From: GCA-003244245 sp050699815
GTDB taxonomy: Bacteria; Actinomycetota; Actinomycetes; Mycobacteriales; Pseudonocardiaceae
Direction: 5' to 3'
NCBI GenBank assembly: GCA_050699815.1
Contig: JBOHFT010000002.1
Span: 1-64,000 of the forward strand
DNA length: 64,000 nt
The translations under genes and the position numbers were made by a program. Below, in pieces: positions 22,960 to 32,138 of this stretch. The notes beneath the pieces were generated by a model. The model worked only from the letters and a program-made list of their open reading frames with translations, was not told the DNA's origin and did not search any database. The number at the start of each line of letters is the position of its first letter. The stretch's first letter is position 1.

Positions 22960-24006
22960 ATGGTCCCGACGGCTGATGCCCGCAGCTGGCCAGCCCTGCT
23001 CACCGAGCTGATGGCCGGGAGCGACCTGGATACCGACGACACGGCGTGGGCGATGGACCAGATGATGTCCGGTGTGGCCACCCCCGCCCAGATGGCCGCG
23101 TTCGTCGTGGCGATGCGGGTCAAAGGCGAGACTCCGGCAGAGATCGCCGGGCTTGCCGACGGCATGCTTGCCCACGCCCGCCGGTTGCAGGTGCCCCAGC
23201 GGGCGGTCGACGTGGTCGGCACTGGCGGTGACCAAGCGCACACCGTCAATATCTCCACCATGGCCGCACTCGTGACCGCCGCGGCCGGCGCGCCGGTGGT
23301 CAAGCACGGCAACCGCGCGGCGTCCTCTCAGTGCGGCACCGCGGACGTGCTGGAGGCACTCGGGGTGTCGATCGACCTCGGCCCGGCGCAGGTAGCCCAG
23401 TGCGTAGCCGAGGTGGGAATCGGATTCTGCTTCGCGCCCTTGTTTCACCCGGCGATGCGGCACGCGGCTGGGGTGCGCCGTGAGATCGGGATACCCACGG
23501 CGTTCAACTTCCTGGGGCCACTGACCAACCCGGCGCAGCCGGAGGCCGGCCTGATCGGCTGCGCGGACCTGCGGATGGCCCCGGTGCTGGCCCAGGTGCT
23601 CGCCGGCCGAGGGGCCAGCGCCTTGCTGGTCCGGGGTGACGATGGGCTCGACGAGATCACCACCACGACCACCACCTCGGTCTGGGTGATCGACGGCGGC
23701 GCGGTGCGGCGGGAGCAGCTGGATCCAGCGGCGCTGGGGGTGCCCGTCGCGCGCCGAGACGACCTGCGAGGCGGGGACGCCGAGACCAATGCCGAGGTGG
23801 TGCGGCGCCTGGTCGCGGGCGATCCCGGCCCGGTGCGCGATGCCGTGCTGCTCAATGCCGCCGCGGCGCTTGTCGCACACCGCGGCCCGACCGATGACCT
23901 GGTCGGCGACCTGCTGAGTACGGCACAGCGCGCCACGGACGCTCTTGACTCCGGGGCTGCAGCCGCCCTGCTGGAGCGCTGGGCGAAGCTGACCGCGGAG
24001 CTGTAA
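22960..24006 (+). CDS. trpD: Anthranilate phosphoribosyltransferase
   Basis: Second step of tryptophan synthesis: anthranilate + PRPP to phosphoribosylanthranilate. 348 aa. PRPP loop GTGGDQAHTVNISTMAAL, then VVKHGNRAASSQCGTADVLE (the KHGN-S-GS motif, with Gln replacing the usual Gly-Ser spacing), FAPLFHPAM and FNFLGPLTNPA. Acidic metal ligands are seen in VRGDDGLDEI. It is not in a trp operon here, and no leader peptide or attenuator is visible upstream. Confidence 0.94.
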   Translation: MVPTADARSWPALLTELMAGSDLDTDDTAWAMDQMMSGVATPAQMAAFVVAMRVKGETPAEIAGLADGMLAHARRLQVPQRAVDVVGTGGDQAHTVNISTMAALVTAAAGAPVVKHGNRAASSQCGTADVLEALGVSIDLGPAQVAQCVAEVGIGFCFAPLFHPAMRHAAGVRREIGIPTAFNFLGPLTNPAQPEAGLIGCADLRMAPVLAQVLAGRGASALLVRGDDGLDEITTTTTTSVWVIDGGAVRREQLDPAALGVPVARRDDLRGGDAETNAEVVRRLVAGDPGPVRDAVLLNAAAALVAHRGPTDDLVGDLLSTAQRATDALDSGAAAALLERWAKLTAEL

Positions 24007-24207
24007 AGGCCCGCCAAGCACTCCGCGTCGTGCGAACGGGACGCACCCGCGATGACCCCAGATCTCACTTTCGGATGGCGAAGTTACTCCTTTCGAGGGA
24101 CGATCCGTGCCCATTCGTCCGGAGGACCGTTACGCCAGTCGCGGGATGATCTCCCGCAACCGGTCAGGCACCGGACACTGGGGTCCGAGAACAGGAGACA
24201 GCCGCGG

Positions 24208-25245
24208 GTGGTGTCCCATCCTCTGAGCCGCGCTTGTGGGAGTGTGGTGGCTGGTGCCGTGGTCGTTGCCGCGCTCAGTATTCCTTCAGCTCCCGCGGTG
24301 GCCGATCCAGCCCCCCCGCCCGACCCGGCGAGGACTGTTACTGAGGTCCGCGAGTTAAGTCGCCAGGCCGAGGTGATCACCGAGCAGTGGCACCTGGCTA
24401 CTGATCGGCTGCTGGCCCGTCGTTCCGATGCGGACCGTGCGCACAGCGAGGCAGCGGCCGCGACAGCCACCGCCGACCAGGCCCGCTCGGCTCAGCGTGC
24501 GTTTCGCGCTCAGGTCGATCGCCTGACCAGTGCCACCTTCGAGGGTGTCCGGATCAGCAGCCTGACCGCGATGCTGATCAGCGATTCCCCCCAGCAATTC
24601 ATGGATCAGATGTCTGCCCTGGACGTGCTGGCGGTGAGCAACAGAGAGGCAATGGACAAGCTCTCGGCCGCCGTCGCCCGTACCGAGCAGGCGGAGTTCG
24701 CTGCAACCGACGCCGAGACGCGGGCCGCCGTCGCCGAGCTGGACGCTGGCCGGATAGCCGGCGACGTGGCCCAGGCTCGGCTCGAAATGGGTCGCCAGAT
24801 CAGCCTGGTGCAGGCTCGGCTCGGCACGCTCACTGCTGATGAGTTCGCCCGTTACGCCTCCGAGGGATTCACCGACTTCCCGCTCGACATAGCGGGCGAC
24901 GGGGTCGGCATCAGGGCTTTGCGGGCGGCTTTGACCAGGCAGGGAGCACCGTACATCTGGGGCGCCGAAGGGCCGGGAACCTTCGACTGCTCAGGTCTGG
25001 TCATGTGGGCCTACCGCCAGGCCGGGGTGCTGCTGCCACGGGGCAGTTGGGACCAGGCCAAGATCGGCACCGCAGTGGCCGCGGGCCTCCTGCCAGGTGA
25101 TCTGATCGCCCTGTACTCCCCGGTAAGCCACATCGGCATATACGTGGGGAACGGGCTCTACATCAACGCGCCGCAGAGCGGCGATGTGGTCAAGGTCGCC
25201 AGAGTGCCCTGGCATGACGTCACGGCGATCCGCCGGATCGGTTGA
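24208..25245 (+). CDS. NlpC/P60 peptidoglycan endopeptidase (RipC-like), first of two
   Basis: 345 aa secreted cell-wall hydrolase. A signal peptide ends near APAVADP; a long helical region (residues about 40-215, coiled-coil-like, rich in Ala/Gln/Arg) precedes the NlpC/P60 domain. Catalytic Cys261 is in FDCSGLVMW and His308 in VSHIGIYVGNG, with YINAPQSGD after it. GTG 24208 (or 24211) follows AGGAGA; upstream open frame has no signal peptide. The family cuts peptide stems of peptidoglycan, with the helical domain usually inhibitory or FtsX-interacting. Paralogue of the gene at 26006. Confidence 0.92.
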   Translation: MVSHPLSRACGSVVAGAVVVAALSIPSAPAVADPAPPPDPARTVTEVRELSRQAEVITEQWHLATDRLLARRSDADRAHSEAAAATATADQARSAQRAFRAQVDRLTSATFEGVRISSLTAMLISDSPQQFMDQMSALDVLAVSNREAMDKLSAAVARTEQAEFAATDAETRAAVAELDAGRIAGDVAQARLEMGRQISLVQARLGTLTADEFARYASEGFTDFPLDIAGDGVGIRALRAALTRQGAPYIWGAEGPGTFDCSGLVMWAYRQAGVLLPRGSWDQAKIGTAVAAGLLPGDLIALYSPVSHIGIYVGNGLYINAPQSGDVVKVARVPWHDVTAIRRIG

Positions 25246-25368
25246 TCCGGCTCTTCTCGGGGGACTGGATCGGGACGGGCCAGCTGTGCGCCAGTAGCGC
25301 CCCAAGATTGTCAGTGGGCCGTTCTAACGTCTGTCGTGATGAGATCACGAGCCAGACAGGAGCCCAGC

Positions 25369-25653
25369 ATGATCGTGGATTGCGACCGCTGTGAGGTGCG
25401 TGGCGGCGCCTGCAAGGACTGCGTCATCACCGTGCTGCTCGGAGCGCCGCCAGAGGGAGTCGAGCTGGACGGCATTGACCGAAGGGCGCTGCACACCCTG
25501 GCCGAGGCTGGCCTGGTGCCCCGGTTGCAGCTAGTGGATCGTCGCGAAGATCACGGTGTGCCGCAGGCAGGGCCCGGTATCAGTGCCTCCGCGCATGGCT
25601 GCGCTGAGCGGTCTGCCAGTGACGGTGGGCGGTCAAGGCGGCAGGTGAGCTGA
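25369..25653 (+). CDS. Small Cys-containing conserved actinobacterial protein
   Basis: 94 aa. The conserved part is the first 60 residues: MIVDCDRCEVRGGACKDC (two C-x-x-C-like pairs that could bind a metal), then VITVLLGAPP and LAEAGLVPRLQLV. ATG 25369 has AGGAG 6 bases upstream. The Ser/Arg-rich last 30 residues look less conserved and may be a lengthened tail. It sits between the two NlpC/P60 genes. Function unknown; a small zinc-binding protein is an inference only. Confidence 0.72.
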   Translation: MIVDCDRCEVRGGACKDCVITVLLGAPPEGVELDGIDRRALHTLAEAGLVPRLQLVDRREDHGVPQAGPGISASAHGCAERSASDGGRSRRQVS

Positions 25654-25815
25654 TCGGTGCAGCCGAATATCGGTGGGGTTGCCGTGACGCCGATCGCGCC
25701 CAGCAGCCACTTCGCCACATGTGGGCCGGTGGGCGGTGGACAGTGGCAGGTCACCTTTCGTAACCTTTTCGCGACTTTGCGGTAACTGCTTCCCAGCTGG
25801 GCGGCAACGCAGGTC

Positions 25816-25979
25816 GCTGCCGAATCGGCTGCGTCGGGCCTGCCATACGGGCGGTGCCTGTCGTACGACAGCCGAACGGATCGACGTTGTTGGGGTGAAC
25901 CCGGGTGGGCTTCGCGCCCACCCGGTAGGGCTTGCGTCTGCATCCTGGCCCGAACCCATCAGCGAGCCCGGTCGGCGGC
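25816..25979 (+). ncRNA. Probable c-di-AMP (ydaO/yuaA) riboswitch upstream of the second NlpC/P60 gene
   Basis: The 352-bp gap before the hydrolase contains the hallmarks of the actinobacterial ydaO motif. A conserved GGGGTGAAC precedes a strong GGGTGGGC-TTCG-GCCCACCC-like hairpin, followed by GTAGGG and, after a linker, GCCCGAACCCATCAGCGAGC. The closing helix can be drawn: GCTGCCGA (25816-25823) pairs with TCGGCGGC (25972-25979) with one G-U. In actinobacteria this riboswitch commonly precedes wall-hydrolase genes and shuts them off at high c-di-AMP. Exact boundaries are by eye. Confidence 0.75.
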
Positions 25980-26005
25980 CCGAGGGAAGAGGAGACAGAC
26001 GCGAC

Positions 26006-27049
26006 GTGTCGTCGCACCGTCTGAAGCGCAGCGTGCCAGCAGCGATGACCATCGCAGTGATGGCTGTCCTGCTGACCTTGATCCCCACGTCGGCCACCGC
26101 CGACCCCGTACTGCCCCCAGACGCCCCAGCGGCCGCGCAGCAGCTCGCCGCGCTGAACCGGCAGGCTGAGGTGCTGACTGAGCGGTGGCACTACGCCCGA
26201 GATCAAGTGAATGCCCGCCAAGCTGAGCTGGAGCGGGCCAGAGCTGACGCCACCGCGGCGGCTGCCTCGGGGCAACATGCCAGGGCGGTCGAGGACCAGT
26301 ACCGCGGACAGGTCGACTTGCTGACCAACGCCTCATTTCAGGGCGCGCGACTCAACCGGCTGTCCGCCCTGCTGGTCAGTGACTCCCCCGAGGAGTTCCT
26401 GGACCAGATGTCAGCGCTGGACGTGCTCGCGGTGGACAGCAAGCAGGCTCTGGACCGCCTCACCGGCGCGGTCGCCCAGGCCCAGCAGGCCGATCGGTCG
26501 GCTCGTGATGCGGCGGCGCGGGCCGTCCGAGCCGAGCATGACGCGGCGCTGCTGGCAGGCGATCTGACCCGCTCCCGCGCGGAGATGGATCGCCAGATCC
26601 AGGTGGTCAAGCAGCGCCTCGCGGCGCTCACCAGCCAGGAGCAAGCTGCCTACACCTCCGGCGGCAGCATCCGCTTCCCGATCAACCTGGTCGGCAGCGG
26701 TGCCGCGGTCCAGGCGGCGCGGGCCGCGCTGAGCAAGCAAGGTTCGTCGTACGTCTGGGGCGGTGACGGCCCGATCACGTTCGACTGCTCGGGGCTGGTG
26801 AAGTGGTCCTTCGAGCAGGCCGGCGTGTCGGGTCTGCCGCACTCATCCCAGGAGCAGGCGCGAATGGGGAGCAGCGTCAGCCGGTCGCAGCTGCGGCCGG
26901 GCGACCTCATCGCACTGTACTCCCCGATCAGCCACATCGGTATCTACGTCGGTGGCGGCTTCTACGTGAACGCACCGCAGAGCGGTGATGTGGTGAAGGT
27001 CGTCCCGGTGCCGTGGAGCCAGGTCACCGCGATGAGTCGGATCGCCTGA
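26006..27049 (+). CDS. NlpC/P60 peptidoglycan endopeptidase (RipC-like), second of two
   Basis: 347 aa from GTG 26006, with signal peptide AMTIAVMAVLLTLIPTSATA, helical region, and C-terminal NlpC/P60 domain. Catalytic Cys261 is in FDCSGLVKW and the His in ISHIGIYVGGG, followed by YVNAPQSGDVVKV. It aligns along its whole length with the gene at 24208, so the two arose by tandem duplication. Only this copy has the c-di-AMP riboswitch-like leader, so the two are probably expressed under different conditions. Confidence 0.93.
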   Translation: MSSHRLKRSVPAAMTIAVMAVLLTLIPTSATADPVLPPDAPAAAQQLAALNRQAEVLTERWHYARDQVNARQAELERARADATAAAASGQHARAVEDQYRGQVDLLTNASFQGARLNRLSALLVSDSPEEFLDQMSALDVLAVDSKQALDRLTGAVAQAQQADRSARDAAARAVRAEHDAALLAGDLTRSRAEMDRQIQVVKQRLAALTSQEQAAYTSGGSIRFPINLVGSGAAVQAARAALSKQGSSYVWGGDGPITFDCSGLVKWSFEQAGVSGLPHSSQEQARMGSSVSRSQLRPGDLIALYSPISHIGIYVGGGFYVNAPQSGDVVKVVPVPWSQVTAMSRIA

Positions 27050-27119
27050 GCGGCACCGGGGGCCCACCCCGGCGCCAGCTTTAAGACCCCTCGGGTGCGG
27101 TCACGGCTACCCTCTGGCG

Positions 27120-28253
27120 GTGCCGCGGATCCTGCTGGTGAGCAATGACTTCCCGCCCCGGGCCGGCGGCATCCAGACCTACCTGCACGAGCTTGCCATG
27201 GCGCTGCCCGCGGGCGAGGTCGCTGTCTATGCACCGGACTGGCCGGGGGCAGCAATGTTCGACGCCCAGCTGCCGTTCCCGGTCGTCCGGCAGGCTGGAT
27301 CTCTCATGCTGCCCACGCCGCAGGTACTGCGGCGGGCGGCCGGGCTGCGGCGGGAGTTGCGCTACGAGACCGTCTGGTTCGGCGCCGCCGCCCCGCTGGC
27401 ACTGCTGGGTCCGGCGTTGCGCCGCGACGGAGTGCGGCGGGTGGTGGCCAGCAGCCATGGGCACGAGGTGGGGTGGTCGATGCTGCCCCCGGGACGGCTG
27501 GCGCTGCGCCGGATCGGCACGGATGCCGACGTGGTCACCGCGGTGAGCCGGTATACCCGCCGCCGCGTCGCTGCCGCGTTCGGCCCCCGGGCCGCTCTGG
27601 AGCTACTTCCGCCGGGTGTGGACTGCGCAGCGTTTCGCCCGGATCCCGCCGCGCGGGCCGAGATCCGGCGACGCCACCGGCTGGGGGAGGCCCCGGTCGT
27701 GCTGTGCGTGGCCCGGCTGGTGGCCCGCAAGGGGCAGGACACGCTGGTGCGGGCGTTGCCCGCGATCCGGCGCCAGGTGCCCGGTGCCCGGCTGCTGCTC
27801 GTCGGGGATGGGCCCAGGCGGGCGGCGTTGCACCGGCTGGCCGAGTCGTGTGGCGTCGCCGGCTCCGTGGTGTGCCCGGGATCAGTGCCCTGGTCCGAGC
27901 TGCCCGCGCACTACGCCGCGGGCGACGTCTTCGCGATGCCCTGCCGGACCCGTGGTCGGGGGCTGGACGTCGAGGGGCTCGGCCTGGTGTTCCTCGAAGC
28001 CGCGGCGACCGGCTTGCCGGTGATCGCGGGTGACGCCGGCGGGGCGCGGGAGACCGTCCGCCCGGGCGACACCGGTGACCTGGTGAACGGCCGTGACGTG
28101 GCGGCAGTGGCCCGGACCGCCGGGACGCTGCTTGCCGATCCCGACCGGGCCGCGGCGATGGGCCGGCGCGGGCGACGCTGGATGCTCCAGGACTGGAGCT
28201 GGGCGTGCCGGGCGCGGCGGCTGGCCGACCTGCTGTTACCCGCTCACGAGTAG
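27120..28253 (+). CDS. pimB: GT4 mannosyltransferase, PimB'-like
   Basis: 377 aa from GTG 27120, cytosolic face of the membrane. The N-terminal GT4 start is VSNDFPPRAGGIQTYLHEL. The phosphate- and GDP-mannose-binding region includes VARLVARKGQDTLVRAL, and the catalytic E-x7-E region is EGLGLVFLEAAATGLPVIAG. In mycobacteria PimB' adds the second mannose to phosphatidylinositol mannoside, and the gene order (NlpC/P60, pimB', fadD, SRPBCC, acyltransferase) is the same. It overlaps the end of the convergent fadD gene by 10 bases. Confidence 0.88.
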   Translation: MPRILLVSNDFPPRAGGIQTYLHELAMALPAGEVAVYAPDWPGAAMFDAQLPFPVVRQAGSLMLPTPQVLRRAAGLRRELRYETVWFGAAAPLALLGPALRRDGVRRVVASSHGHEVGWSMLPPGRLALRRIGTDADVVTAVSRYTRRRVAAAFGPRAALELLPPGVDCAAFRPDPAARAEIRRRHRLGEAPVVLCVARLVARKGQDTLVRALPAIRRQVPGARLLLVGDGPRRAALHRLAESCGVAGSVVCPGSVPWSELPAHYAAGDVFAMPCRTRGRGLDVEGLGLVFLEAAATGLPVIAGDAGGARETVRPGDTGDLVNGRDVAAVARTAGTLLADPDRAAAMGRRGRRWMLQDWSWACRARRLADLLLPAHE

Positions 28254-30055
28254 ATGGCGTCGATGTCGGCGGCGAAGTCCTTGGCCACCACCGCGCGCTT
28301 GATCTTGAGGCTCGGGGTGAGCTGGCCACCTTCCTCGGTGAAGTCGACCGGCAGGATCCGGAACTCGCGGATCGACTCGGCCTTCGAGACGGCCTTGTTG
28401 GCCTCGTCCACCGCGCCCTGCACGTGCGCGCGCAGGTCCTCGTCATCGATCAGATCTGCGGCGGAGATACCGGTCGGCTTGCCGTGCTCGGCGCTCCAGG
28501 CCGGGAGGGCCTCGGCGTCCAGCGTGATCAGGGCGGCCACGAAGGGCTGCTTGTCGCCTACCACCATGCACTGGCTGACCAGCCGGTGGGCTCGGATCCG
28601 GTCCTCCAGTGCGGCCGGGGAGATGTTCTTGCCGGACGCCGTGACGATGAGTTCCTTTTTGCGGCCGGTGATCCGCAGGAACCCGTCGGCGTCCAGCTCT
28701 CCGAGATCGCCGGTGTGAAACCAGCCGCCGACGATGGCCTCGGCGGTGGCCTGCTCGTTGTGCCAGTACCGGCGCAGCACACCTGGGCTCTTGATCAGCA
28801 CCTCGCCATCCTCGTCGATCCTGATCGTCACGCCGGGCAACGGCGGGCCCACGGTGCCGATCTTGATGTTCTTCTCGGTGTTCACCGTGGCGGGAGCGCT
28901 GGTCTCGGTCAGCCCGTAGCCCTCCAGCACCGTCACCCCGATACCGCGGAAGAAATGCCCGAGCCGCTCGCCCAGCGGGGCGCCACCGGAGACCGCCGCG
29001 ACGCACCGGCCGCCGAGCACCGCCCGCAGCTTGGAGTAGACCAGCTGGTCGAACAAGGCGTGCTTGGCCCGCAGCACCAGCCCGGCCCCGCCGGCATCGT
29101 GGGCGCGGCTCCATTCGACGGCGGTGGCGTCGGCGATGTCGAAGATGAGGCCTTTGCCGTCGGCATGCGCTTTCTGCTTTGCCGAGTTGTAGACCTTCTC
29201 CAGCACCCGCGGCACCACCAGCACGAACGTGGGCCGGAACTCGGCCAGCTCGGCGACCAGATTCTTCACATCCGGGGTGTGCCCGAGGGTGATCCGCTCG
29301 TACACACAGCAGCACTGGAGGATTCGGGCGAGCACGTGCGCCAGGGGGAGGAACAGCAGCATCGAGTTGGCCGCCTGCATCAGGCCGGGAAACTCTGCCA
29401 CTGCCGAGCGGGTCACGGCGAGCAGGTTGCGGTGGGTGAGCTCGCAGCCCTTGGGCCGCCCGGTGGTCCCCGAGGTGTAGATCAGCGTCGCCAGGTCCCC
29501 GGCACCGACCGCGGCAGCACGCTCCCGCACGGCGTCGTCGCTGATCTCGGCACCCAGCTCGATGACCTCGTTGATCGCTGCGCCCGGGGCCCCGCTGCTG
29601 CTCGCCGGCTCGATCTGGCAGACCAGAGCGGGCCCGCCCAGGCGGCCAGCCAGACCGTGGATCAGCTCGCCGTGGGCGGAGGTCTCGACGAAGACCGCCT
29701 TGGCCCCGGAATCCGACAGGATCCATTCCACCTGCTCGGGGGAGGACGTCTCGTAGATCGGCACGGTCGATCCGCCGGCCGCCCAGATCGCGTAGTCCAG
29801 CAGGGTCCACTCGTAGCGGGTCTTGGAGAGCAGCGCGATCCGGTCCCCACGCTCGATGCCTGATGCGATGAGGCCCTTGGCCACCGAGGTGACCTGCTTC
29901 GCGAAGTCCCTCGCTGTGACGTCCACCCAGCCGCCGTCGACCCGCCGTCGGAAGCTGACGCTGCTGGCGAACCGTTCGGCGTTGGCCCACACCGCGTCGG
30001 TGAGGTTTTCCTCGTCGGCCACCGTGGTGGTGGCAGGAACTGTGAACTCCCGCAC
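28244..30055 (-). CDS. fadD15: Long-chain fatty-acid-CoA ligase (FadD15-like)
   Basis: 603 aa AMP-forming ligase that activates fatty acids as acyl-CoA. GTG 30055 begins VREFTVPATTTVADEENLTD, the normal N terminus. Motifs are the P-loop LIYTSGTTGRPKGCELTHRN, YGLTETSAPATVN, the hinge region GWFHTGDLGELDADGFLRITGRKKE (quoted only in parts: HTGDLGEL and ITGRKKELIVTASGKN) and the C-terminal lysine region. Orthologous in position to M. tuberculosis fadD15, as I recall. Divergent from the SRPBCC gene across 188 bp; I see no clear promoter in that gap. Confidence 0.92.
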   Translation of the reverse strand: MREFTVPATTTVADEENLTDAVWANAERFASSVSFRRRVDGGWVDVTARDFAKQVTSVAKGLIASGIERGDRIALLSKTRYEWTLLDYAIWAAGGSTVPIYETSSPEQVEWILSDSGAKAVFVETSAHGELIHGLAGRLGGPALVCQIEPASSSGAPGAAINEVIELGAEISDDAVRERAAAVGAGDLATLIYTSGTTGRPKGCELTHRNLLAVTRSAVAEFPGLMQAANSMLLFLPLAHVLARILQCCCVYERITLGHTPDVKNLVAELAEFRPTFVLVVPRVLEKVYNSAKQKAHADGKGLIFDIADATAVEWSRAHDAGGAGLVLRAKHALFDQLVYSKLRAVLGGRCVAAVSGGAPLGERLGHFFRGIGVTVLEGYGLTETSAPATVNTEKNIKIGTVGPPLPGVTIRIDEDGEVLIKSPGVLRRYWHNEQATAEAIVGGWFHTGDLGELDADGFLRITGRKKELIVTASGKNISPAALEDRIRAHRLVSQCMVVGDKQPFVAALITLDAEALPAWSAEHGKPTGISAADLIDDEDLRAHVQGAVDEANKAVSKAESIREFRILPVDFTEEGGQLTPSLKIKRAVVAKDFAADIDAIYS

Positions 30056-30243
30056 GGCTACCTCCGCAGCTCGGGTTGCTCCACTGCTGCCTGGCCAGGC
30101 CGCCGGCCGGCCAGGTCTGTCGAACGTATCGCGGCAGCGTTTCGTCCGACAGACCCGGTAGCGCCCGAATTGCCGACGCCCCCGCGAGGCGGTGGCTCCA
30201 CGAGACGTCGTGACACGTTTCGCGCAACGGTAGCCTGCCCGCC

Positions 30244-30675
30244 ATGGCCGACCAGTCAACCCAGTCCATCGTGATCAATGCCGCCCCCGAGGCGATCATG
30301 GACGTGATCGCCGACTTCCCCGCCTACCCGCAGTGGGCGTTGGCGGTGAAGAAGGCCGAAGTGATCGTTCCCGGCGTCGGCCGCGCTGAGCGGGTCCGTT
30401 TCCAGCTGGATGCGGGCATCATCAAGGATGAGTACGTGCTCGCGTACACCTGGTCCGCAGACGGGCTGATGGTGAGCTGGGAACTGGTCGAAGGCCAGAT
30501 GCAGAAGGCGCAGCATGGCTCCTATGTTCTCCAACCCTCCGGGCCGACGACCACAGTGACATACAGTCTCACAGTTGAACTGGCAATACCCATGATTGGA
30601 CTGATCAAACGGAAGGCTGAGAGGGTGATCTTGGACACTGCCCTGAAGGAGCTCAAGCGCCGGGTGGAGCGCTGA
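30244..30675 (+). CDS. SRPBCC (START-like) family protein
   Basis: 143 aa single helix-grip domain of the polyketide cyclase/coenzyme Q-binding type. It starts MADQSTQSIVINAAPEAIMD, contains FPAYPQWALAVKKAEVI and ends in the long C-terminal helix KRKAERVILDTALKELKRRV. Such domains bind hydrophobic ligands. The setting among lipid genes suggests a lipid ligand but this is inference. Same neighbour order as Rv2185c in M. tuberculosis, from memory. Confidence 0.87.
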   Translation: MADQSTQSIVINAAPEAIMDVIADFPAYPQWALAVKKAEVIVPGVGRAERVRFQLDAGIIKDEYVLAYTWSADGLMVSWELVEGQMQKAQHGSYVLQPSGPTTTVTYSLTVELAIPMIGLIKRKAERVILDTALKELKRRVER

Positions 30676-30816
30676 GGGGCCACCGGGGTGGGTGCTACAG
30701 CCACGCCACGCCGCCTACCGTCCGTGGCCGACGCAGGGCCGTTGTGCCCCGGATACCGTGATCCGTAGGATGGCTGACGCTGTGGCCCGCGAGGGCAAGG
30801 GAAGGATCGGTAGGCG

Positions 30817-31521
30817 GTGTTTTACTGGCTGCTCAAACACCTGCTGCTCGGCCCCTTGATGCGGCTGGCATGCCACCCGCAGGTCCACGGCGCCGAGCAT
30901 CTCCCCGCGCGCGGCGGCGCCATTCTGGCCAGCAATCACCTCGCGGTCGCCGACTCGTTCTTCCTGCCCCTGGTGATCCGCCGCCGGGTGACGTTCCTGG
31001 CCAAGCGGGAGTACTTCACCACGCCGGGGCTGCGGGGGTGGCTCAAGCGGCAGTTCTTCAGCGCCGCGGGCCAGGTCCCGATCGACCGCTCCAGCGGCTC
31101 GGCCGCCCAGGCCGCCCTCGATACCGGAGTGCGGTTGCTGGCCACGGGCAACCTGCTCGGTATCTACCCGGAAGGCACCCGATCGCCCGACGGCCGGTTA
31201 TACAAGGGTAAGACCGGTGTTGCCCGGATGGCGCTGGAGGCAGGCGTGCCGGTGATCCCGGTCGTCATGGTGGGCACCGACAAGGTCAGCCCCATCGGCA
31301 CCAAGATGTGGCGGCCGCATCCGGTAGAAGTGCGCTTCGGCCCCCCGCTGGACTTCTCCCGGTACGCGGGCCTGGCCAGGGACCGGTTCGTTGAGCGGTC
31401 CATGGTCGATGAGATCATGTACTCCTTGATGGACCTCTCCGGCCAGGAGTACGTCGACAAGTACGCGTCGTCGGTCAAGGAGCGCCAGGTGCCGCCGCGG
31501 CTGGCCCTCAAGGCATCCTGA
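30817..31521 (+). CDS. 1-acylglycerol-3-phosphate O-acyltransferase (PlsC-like)
   Basis: 234 aa membrane-associated acyltransferase. The catalytic N-H-x4-D motif is NHLAVADSF; the substrate-phosphate motif is YPEGTRSPDGRLYKGKTGVA, with VPVIPVVMVGT later. It should add the second acyl chain in phosphatidic-acid synthesis or acylate a related glycolipid such as a phosphatidylinositol mannoside. GTG 30817 starts it. The nearby fadD ligase can supply acyl-CoA. Confidence 0.91.
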   Translation: MFYWLLKHLLLGPLMRLACHPQVHGAEHLPARGGAILASNHLAVADSFFLPLVIRRRVTFLAKREYFTTPGLRGWLKRQFFSAAGQVPIDRSSGSAAQAALDTGVRLLATGNLLGIYPEGTRSPDGRLYKGKTGVARMALEAGVPVIPVVMVGTDKVSPIGTKMWRPHPVEVRFGPPLDFSRYAGLARDRFVERSMVDEIMYSLMDLSGQEYVDKYASSVKERQVPPRLALKAS

Positions 31522-31555
31522 TCGCCGGGCAGGGCGCTGCGTAGGCTGGCCGGTC

Positions 31556-32059
31556 GTGCGGTTCTTCTACGACTGCGAGTTCATCGAGGACGGCGTCACC
31601 ATCGAGCTGATCTCCATCGGGGTGGTGGACGAGCAGGGCCGGGAGTATTACGCGGTATCCACTGAGTTCGATCCCGGGCGGGCTGGCGGCTGGGTGCGCT
31701 CGCACGTGTTGCCGAAGCTACCTCCACCGGGTGACCAGGCATGGCGCAGCCGGGCGGCGATCCGCGACACGCTGCTGCAGTTTCTCACCGCGCCCGGCGA
31801 GCGGGTGGAGCTGTGGGCCTGGCTCGCCGCCTACGACCACGTCGCGCTCGCCCAGTTGTGGGGACCGATGCCGACGCTACCCCGGGCGCTACCCCGGTTC
31901 ACCCGGGAACTGCGGCAGTACTGGGAGGACGCCGGCAAGCCGCCATTGCCCCCGTCGCCCAGCGACGCCCACGACGCGGTGGCCGACGCCCGGCACAATC
32001 TCACCAGGTGGCGGGTGATCGAGCAGCACCGCGCGGCGCAACGGGGTCACCCCCGCTGA
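31556..32059 (+). CDS. 3'-5' exoribonuclease (RNase AS type, DEDDh)
   Basis: 167 aa from GTG 31556. DEDDh catalytic residues can be placed: Asp6 and Glu8 in FFYDCEF, Asp in AYDHVALAQLWG, and His and Asp in DAHDAVADARHN. The mycobacterial counterpart (Rv2179c) is described as an exoribonuclease that trims adenylate-containing RNA ends. It follows the acyltransferase by 34 bp. Confidence 0.88.
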   Translation: MRFFYDCEFIEDGVTIELISIGVVDEQGREYYAVSTEFDPGRAGGWVRSHVLPKLPPPGDQAWRSRAAIRDTLLQFLTAPGERVELWAWLAAYDHVALAQLWGPMPTLPRALPRFTRELRQYWEDAGKPPLPPSPSDAHDAVADARHNLTRWRVIEQHRAAQRGHPR

Positions 32060-32138
32060 CCTGCCGCCTTGCTGCCCCGATCCCCGTCGTGCCACTCTCA
32101 CGGCGTCAAGCAGGCGAGTGAGGAAGGTGACACTGACT

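Noticed and set aside
24064..24207. Possible second c-di-AMP riboswitch before the first NlpC/P60 gene
   Set aside because: A CTCCCGCAACCGGTCAG stretch is vaguely similar, but the GGGGTGAA element and the closing helix are missing.
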